A stretch of DNA of 64,000 nucleotides from Delphinapterus leucas (Eukaryota > Chordata > Mammalia > Artiodactyla > Monodontidae): positions 11,436,495 through 11,500,494 of the forward strand of contig NW_022098001.1 in assembly GCF_002288925.2 (NCBI RefSeq), given 5' to 3'. Below the pieces are notes generated by a model. The model had not been told where the DNA came from. It saw nothing but the letters and a program-made list of their open reading frames with translations, and did not search any database. Every line of letters begins with the position of its first letter. The first letter of the stretch is position 1. Of this stretch, positions 58,445-64,000 are shown piece after piece. The position numbers were made by a program, and so were the translations under genes.

Positions 58445-59682
58445 AATCACAGCTTTTAAACACAAGTTTTGTTGATATTGCTCTAGCTCTTTACAAGTTT
58501 ATTAATGTGTTTCCTTCACAGATGAGCAGAGTCAATTAGCTTAGATTGTCCGGTGAACCTCTGATTGAGACGTTCACAGCTCTGGCATACCTGAGGATCC
58601 TCTCCAGTGTTTTAAATTATGAGACCTGTGTTCCTTATGACTCATATCGGCACTTTAATTTTCCATTTTCCATCCATGGTTATAAATTAATAAGGGCTAA
58701 GATGCAATAAGATATTTAAATGCTTGTACCAAGGGCTCCTTAAGAGGGCAGCACTGCAGAAACGGACCGCATCAGCAGGTGAGATCACAGAAAGCTTGTT
58801 TGTCAGCTGAGAGTTGAAAGTTCAAATTCAGCAGAAGAAATGTTTCCTAAGGGAATGGTAGATTGTGTTACTGTCCTGTTCACCCAACAGACTGGTTGCC
58901 TCTCCGTGGTGCCCCTCCCAACAGGAAGATTAGCCATCCTTGCCCTCTTAAACTCAGGAGTCTCCGCATGACTTGCTTTGGCCAGTAAAATACAGTTAGA
59001 AGCCAGGTGGGTGGAAGTTTTCAGAGTTAGATGATGGTTACCTATTCCTCTTCCACCTGGAAACAGGCAATGTGACAGGTTAAGACTGCTGCATCAGAGT
59101 GAAAATGACATGGATCAGACCCACAGTCAATCCACCGCGGACATGTTGTGTGGGCAAGAAATGACCTGTGGGGTTGTTAGCACAGTGACCTTGCCCATCC
59201 TGATAATACAGGGTATCAGTGTACCACAGATGAAAATGTGGGTTGTTGCACAAGCAGAGTATTAAAAAGTAGTGGATTAAGTGCCCAGAAGTGGCACCTT
59301 ACAACAAAGGCACCAGGCAGTGGGCTGAAAGTTTCCATAGGAGACTGAGGCAAACTGAAAGGCATTGTAGAGGAAGTGGGACCTAATGTGAGCTGTAAAG
59401 GGAAAGGAGAACTTAGACAAGGGGGTGCTTCACCTCTTCTCTGTCCTATTTTAATTGACTGGCTATGCATTTTCAAATAGCAGATAATCAAAAGGCCAAC
59501 AAAAGGAAAAAGAAGGATATGAGAAGTTTTTATGCTTAAGAAAATGATTTGAGTGATTCGAGGAAAGTGAGAAATATTCACAATCATGTAACAATTTTTG
59601 TATCTGTCACTCAGATTTCATCACATTCTAAGATTTTGCCGTCTGTTCTTCTTGTTTTTTCTAAAGAAATAAAATATTACAG

Positions 59683-59854
59683 CACAGAGAACTCTATTCA
59701 GTGCTCTGTAATGACCTATATGGCAATGGAGTCTAGAAGAGAGTGGATATATGTATATTTATGGCTGATTCACTTTGCTGTACAGCAGAAACTAACACAA
59801 CATTGTAAATCAACTATACTCCAATAAAAAAAATTAATAAAATTTTTTAAAATA
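59683..59854 (+). mobile_element. L1 LINE 3' end, 5'-truncated
   Basis: 172 bp tail with tttgctgtacagcagaaact and acaacattgtaaatcaac. Duplication aaataaa(a/g)tattacag, 59667-59682 and 59855-59870. Confidence 0.9.
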
Positions 59855-59932
59855 AAATAAAGTATTACAGACTCAAGTTTCCTGCATACACCTCCCTGAT
59901 CCTATTTTTCTCCTTTAAAAAGCCTACAACTT

Positions 59933-60174
59933 GGGACTTCCCTGGTGCTGCAGTGGTTAAGAATCCACCTGCCAATGCAGGGGACATGGGTTCAAGCCCA
60001 GCAACGAAGACCCAAAGCAGCCAAAAATAAATAGATTAAATAAATTAAAAAGTTCCTGTCTGAAAGAATTTAAGGTAAAAGATTGCAATTGTGTGGACCA
60101 CTTCTGTCTGAAACTAAGATGTCTCCTCCTAACAAGCTGAAAACGGTTTCAATAAAAAGCTTTAAAAAAAAAAA
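59933..60174 (+). mobile_element. Composite retro-insertion: deleted CHR SINE plus foreign 3' sequence and poly(A)
   Basis: The left part (59933-60050) is a CHR head joined straight to the CHR tail, with the middle missing. Then follow about 110 bp that are not SINE, ending in AATAAA (60151-60156) and a poly(A) run. The target-like sequence cctacaact occurs before 59933 and again after the poly(A). This suggests one insertion carrying an extra 3' segment, but two nested events remain possible. Confidence 0.55.
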
Positions 60175-60257
60175 ACCTACAACTCGGTAAATTAGTCATC
60201 TTAAAAAGCTAGAAACCATCAAAATAAAAATCCCACTTAGAAAAAAATACACTTAAA

Positions 60258-60598
60258 ATTTTATTTATTTATTTTTGGTTGCGTTGGGTCTTTGTCACTG
60301 CGCGCGGGCTTTCTCTAGTTGCAGCGAGCAGGGGTTACTCTTTGTTGCGGTGTGCAGGCTTCTCATTGCGGTAGCTTCTCTTGTTGCAGAGCACGGGTTC
60401 TAGGCACGCAGGCTTCAGTAGTTGTGGCACTTGGGCTCAGTAGTTGTGGCTCGCGGGCTCTAAAGTGCAGGCTCAGTAGTTGTGGCGCACAGGCTTACTT
60501 GCTCTGCAGCATGTGGGATCTTCCAGGACCAGGGCTCAAACCCACGTCCCCTGTAATGGCAGGTGGATTCTTAACCACTGCACCACAAGGGAAGTCCC
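60258..60598 (-). repeat. CHR SINE, long form
   Basis: Reverse full-length copy ending CACAAGGGAAGTCCC. Flanks share aaatacac(t/c)t. Confidence 0.92.
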
Positions 60599-60859
60599 AA
60601 ATACACCTTTTTGATGGCAAAACTGAGAAGCATACATCTAAAAACAATGAAACACAATTTATTATATCTGGGTATAAATACCAGATAATCATTAAAAATG
60701 CCCCGGCCAGAAGAGGGAACTGAGGGAAAGATAAGACAATATTTAATGACCACATCGCTATTTATCTAGTTGTCCACACAACTGGGAAACAGTATTATCC
60801 TGGCCTTTAAGGATTTAACAGGATCATGACATTTCAGAGTGAAAGCGTTTGGAGCTGAC

Positions 60860-60985
60860 TTGAAACCTGTGTCTTCATGTTACACTTGAGAAATTGGCCC
60901 AGAGAGGTGAAGCAACTTGCCCAGGGTCACACAGATAATCTGTGTCAGAGCTAGAACTTTGTCTCTGCATAGCATTACCTTCCAA
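60860..60985 (+). repeat. MIR SINE core
   Basis: Strong MIR core: 'cccagagaggtgaagcaact' and tgcccagggtcacacagata, followed by gtcagagctagaact. Confidence 0.8.
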
Positions 60986-62429
60986 AACTGGTGAGGAAGG
61001 GAGACTGGGAGGGGAGGGCCAGCTCTCAGTCGGTGCAGGGTCCATGGGGGCTTTAGGAGGTTTGAGAAGAGCAATCCTGAGGTTCCGGAAGCAGCGCAGT
61101 GAAAAGGGAGGGAGGAGCCGCCATGTGGAAAGAGCCGGTCTTCCGGGGACCCAGAGACCATTGGACGTCAGGAGAGGCCCAGTGAGTGTGCCCCAGACCC
61201 ATGGCCTGTGGTGGTTGTCTGAAGGCAGTGTTGCCTGCTGGCGTCACCCTGACAGCCAGGAGCTTCACCGGAAGGCTGAGTGGTCTTAGGACTTGGAAAG
61301 ACTTACAGTGAAAGTGAGTTCTTAGGGCCTCGGGATTCTGAGGGCCCCAGGAAAGCTGTGGGACAGGGAGGTCGCTGCTTCTGCTCCCTGTCTCTCTGAC
61401 CAAATCATCCCTGGGCATTGTTGGTGGTGGTATTTAATTAATTAATTTATTTAGGAATTTTAGCACACACTTGCATCTTCATAGGTGTATTTTAGTTTTG
61501 CTTTTATAGTCTGAGGGAGATTTTCTGTCTTTTTTTTTTTTAACATTGATTTGTTTATATTTTGCTGTGATTTAAATAATACTTAGAAACAAAGAATGCA
61601 TTTAAATTTCATTTCCTTGAAATGAGGGATTTAGATTAAGCAAATACTAGGGAAGTTTTCACAAGGGTGTTTTCATTTAGTGAGTCAACCATTTTGATCA
61701 CATCAAGCAATCCCTCCTTATCTATGCCAAGCCCCTTGCTACCCAGAGGATTTAACACATTCCCGAGATGTGCTTGAGAAAAGGCTGAGGGCACTTTGTT
61801 TATGGAAATGTTTGGCAGCTTCTCCTGTTTTCCCCACAGGGAAAAAAATCTGCACTTTAAAAAATGAACTGCGCTAATATCCATGAGTCCATACTGATGT
61901 AAATAAATGATTGAATAAATAAATAAATGAGGGAGAAGAGATAAATCCCCTGGTGCAGAAAATTCCAAATAATTTATGTGGATGTTTCGGCCACAGGGAC
62001 ATGGAGCATAGCTCTCACTCCGTTAAGTGTGGGCTGTGCAGAGTGACAGCATAGAAAAGAGCACAGCATAGAAAGTGGGGGAAGAGTGTGACCTGGAGAA
62101 ACATGACAAACACTACCCCAGCCAGGTGGTCAAGGGCAACATCAACAGTGATAAGTCTTATTGATGGCCTGTACCTACCCTTGAATGATGTAATGAGAAG
62201 GGCACTTTACCTCTGTGCTCGTCATCCCCCAAACCCATGACCCCAGTCTCATTATGAGAAAAGCGTCAACAAATCCCAAATGAGATTCATTCTATGAAAT
62301 ATCTAACCAGCACTCCTCACAACTGTCAAAGTCATCAGAAACAAGGAAAATGAGAAACTGTCACAGCTAAGAGGAGCCTAAGGAGATTAAAGTAAATGTA
62401 ATGCGGTACCTGGATGGGATCTTGGAACA

Positions 62430-62660
62430 GCAAAAGGACATTAGGGAAAAACCAAGAATATCTGAATAAAGTGTGTACTTTAGTTAACAATTGTGTACCA
62501 GTATGGGTTCTCTAATTGTGACAAACGTACCAGGCTACTGTAAGGTGTTACTGATAGGGAACACTGAGTGTGGGGTATGTAGGAGCCCTCTGTATTATAT
62601 TCATAATCCTTCTGTACATCTAAACTGTTCTAAAAAATAAAGTTCATTAAAAACAAAAAT
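62430..62660 (+). mobile_element. Old L1 3' end
   Basis: 'tctctaattgtgacaaacgt', 'gggaacactgagtgtggggt' and 'aaactgttctaaaaaataaa' match an old L1 3' end common to placental mammals. Confidence 0.65.
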
Positions 62661-63083
62661 AAAAAAGTGAACTGTGCTGTAGTGAGAGAGGGAATTATTT
62701 TAAAACAATATCAGAGAAATTTTTTGAAATACTCAGGTAATCATTAAAACAAAACATTTGAAGAACTCAATTTACTTTAGCATCACCTATGCCAATTAAT
62801 TTAGCCTCATCGTCTTTACAGAGAGAAAAGGATGTTTTGTGAGTGGATGAAAAGATGATAAATATACATTTTAATAAATTAAATGAATCCATGATACTCC
62901 TCAAAGTGTCTCTTCCTTATCATGCTGCAAATGCTCCCTTTAAATCCCTGGTAAATTTATATAAATAGTTTTTTATTGGCTAAAGGACTTAAAGCAAAGA
63001 AATATGCCATTTTCAACTTCAAACATCTTTCTCATTTAACTCAGCTCTTTGCTGCCTTTTCAATAAGCCTTTATTATTCCAAT

Positions 63084-63275
63084 GCGGACTTCCCTGGTGG
63101 CGCAGTGGTTAAGACTCTGAGCTCCCAATGCAGGGGGCCTGGATTCGATCCCTGCTCAGGGAACTAGATCCCACACGCATGCCACAACTAAGGAGCCGGC
63201 GAGCCGCAACTAAGGAGCCCACCTGCCGCAACTTAGACCTGGTGCAACCAAATAAGTAAATATTTTTTTAAAAAC
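63084..63275 (+). repeat. Old CHR-type SINE with GCAACTAAGGAGCC repeats
   Basis: Same structural type as the copy at 9832. Duplication ctttattatt(c)(c/t)aat at 63069 and 63278. Confidence 0.9.
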
Positions 63276-63902
63276 CCTTTATTATTCTAATAAAAATGCT
63301 CATTATGTGACAGTTTTCATTTTACAGTTCACTTACCTTTACAGTTTTCTAGGAATTGTCTTTTGGTAACAGTTCCCTTGCCACTCCCCTCTTTTTAAAA
63401 AAATGTAACATCAATACATTCTTCATTGTGATCTCTCAAGATTTGACACTTCATGTGCAAGATTGGAGGTTATCATGAAATATTTCAGAAATTGAGAATT
63501 CAGTAAATATTTGTTTTGTAGTGTTTGAGAAGAAAAACACATCCACTTTTAAGCAGCCAGTGGCAGTCACATTGCTGTTTGGATAAGCAGTTGAGACCAT
63601 TCCGCATTTCTTTCAGGTTTAGGGACAGTGGTGAGCAGACCAGGAGGAGAGCTCCCTAATACTCTGCAAGAGATCAGGAGATGGCCTCACTGAAACATGG
63701 GACAAAACCCTCAACTCTAACGTTAAAAACTCCAGTATGGTGCTCGGGTTGGGCTGAGATTGGGCCAGTAGGACTTCCTCGTGTGAATGGCGAGGGGGCC
63801 CTTTGGATCAGCCGGTGGAGGTCTTTCAGTCCATTTCCACAGCATTTATTGGTAACTACTTTGCACCACATCCCTGGGACCCAAGTTGATTAAGACACAG
63901 GT

Positions 63903-64000
63903 GGGGCTTCCCTGGTGGCGCAGTGGTTGAGAGTCCACCTGCCGATGCAGGGGACACGGTTCGTGCCCCGGTCTGGGAAGATCCCACATGCCGCGGAGCG
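63903..64000 (+). repeat. CHR SINE, short form, cut by the window end
   Basis: Head and B-box region present; sequence stops within the GCCGCGGAGCG block at the window edge. Confidence 0.93.

Larger units (their letters stand above)
50061..64000. other. Upstream flank of LAPTM4B, no gene recognised
   Basis: Intergenic DNA on the 5' side of LAPTM4B. In human the neighbour on this side is MTDH, but no MTDH exon is seen here. The flank holds LTR elements (50462-51425 and probably 52300-53200), L1 3' fragments, MIR/L2 relics, eight CHR SINEs and one 100-N gap. The segments 54500-56100, 58460-59660 and 61000-61430 show nothing assignable; the last is GC-rich. Confidence 0.75.

Noticed and set aside
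1296..64000. Repeated units spread over the window as a CRISPR-like or tandem array
   Set aside because: Spacing is irregular, both orientations occur, and copies have A-rich tails and target duplications, so they are dispersed SINEs in a mammalian genome.
50061..64000. Neighbouring gene MTDH in the upstream flank
   Set aside because: No exon-like sequence of MTDH was recognised; in human the gap between the two genes is longer than the flank available here.

Overview
The window is nuclear DNA from a mammal, almost certainly a cetacean (whale, dolphin or porpoise). It carries about 43 copies of the tRNA-derived CHR SINE family, with heads reading CTTCCCTGGTGGCGCAGTGG on one strand or the other. 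These include the roughly 200 bp short form with the GCGGAGCGGCTGGGCCCGTG block that is typical of cetaceans. I saw no BovB/Bov-tA (ruminant) or PRE1 (pig) elements. CHR copies also occur in hippopotamus, so the order-level call is strong and the species is open.

The only protein-coding gene I can support is LAPTM4B, on the minus strand. Six of its seven expected coding exons are present with intact GT-AG splice sites and matching phases: exon 1 (49600-49698), exon 2 (28289-28400), exon 3 (15182-15255), exon 4 (14697-14819), exon 5 (10361-10459) and exon 6 (5290-5385). Together they encode residues 1-201 of a protein expected to be 226 residues long. The last 25 codons, with the PY motifs that recruit Nedd4-type ubiquitin ligases, were not found and should lie left of position 1. 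The promoter is a CpG island around 49.7-50.06 kb with a CLEAR-like E-box and a CRE-like site.

Layout: 1-5289 is intron 6; 5386-10360 intron 5; 10460-14696 intron 4; 14820-15181 intron 3; 15256-28288 intron 2; 28401-49599 intron 1; 49.7-50.06 kb promoter; 50.1-64.0 kb upstream intergenic DNA. Introns and flank are dominated by CHR SINEs, L1 fragments (the largest at 34999-37554), older L2/MIR relics and several LTR elements. Two of the LTRs are delimited by exact target-site duplications (44265-44735 and 50462-51425).

The points most worth a second look are: the region upstream of the LAPTM4B start codon, where the longer human isoform's frame is recognisable but has GTG in place of the initiator and an in-frame TAG; the lysosomal-type E-box in the promoter; a solo LTR about 0.5 kb upstream of the promoter; a strong antisense skew of intragenic SINEs; an inverted SINE pair beside exon 4; a composite retro-insertion at 59933-60174; and two fixed-size assembly gaps that both fall inside SINEs. 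I found no operon, CRISPR array, tRNA/rRNA gene or new protein system.
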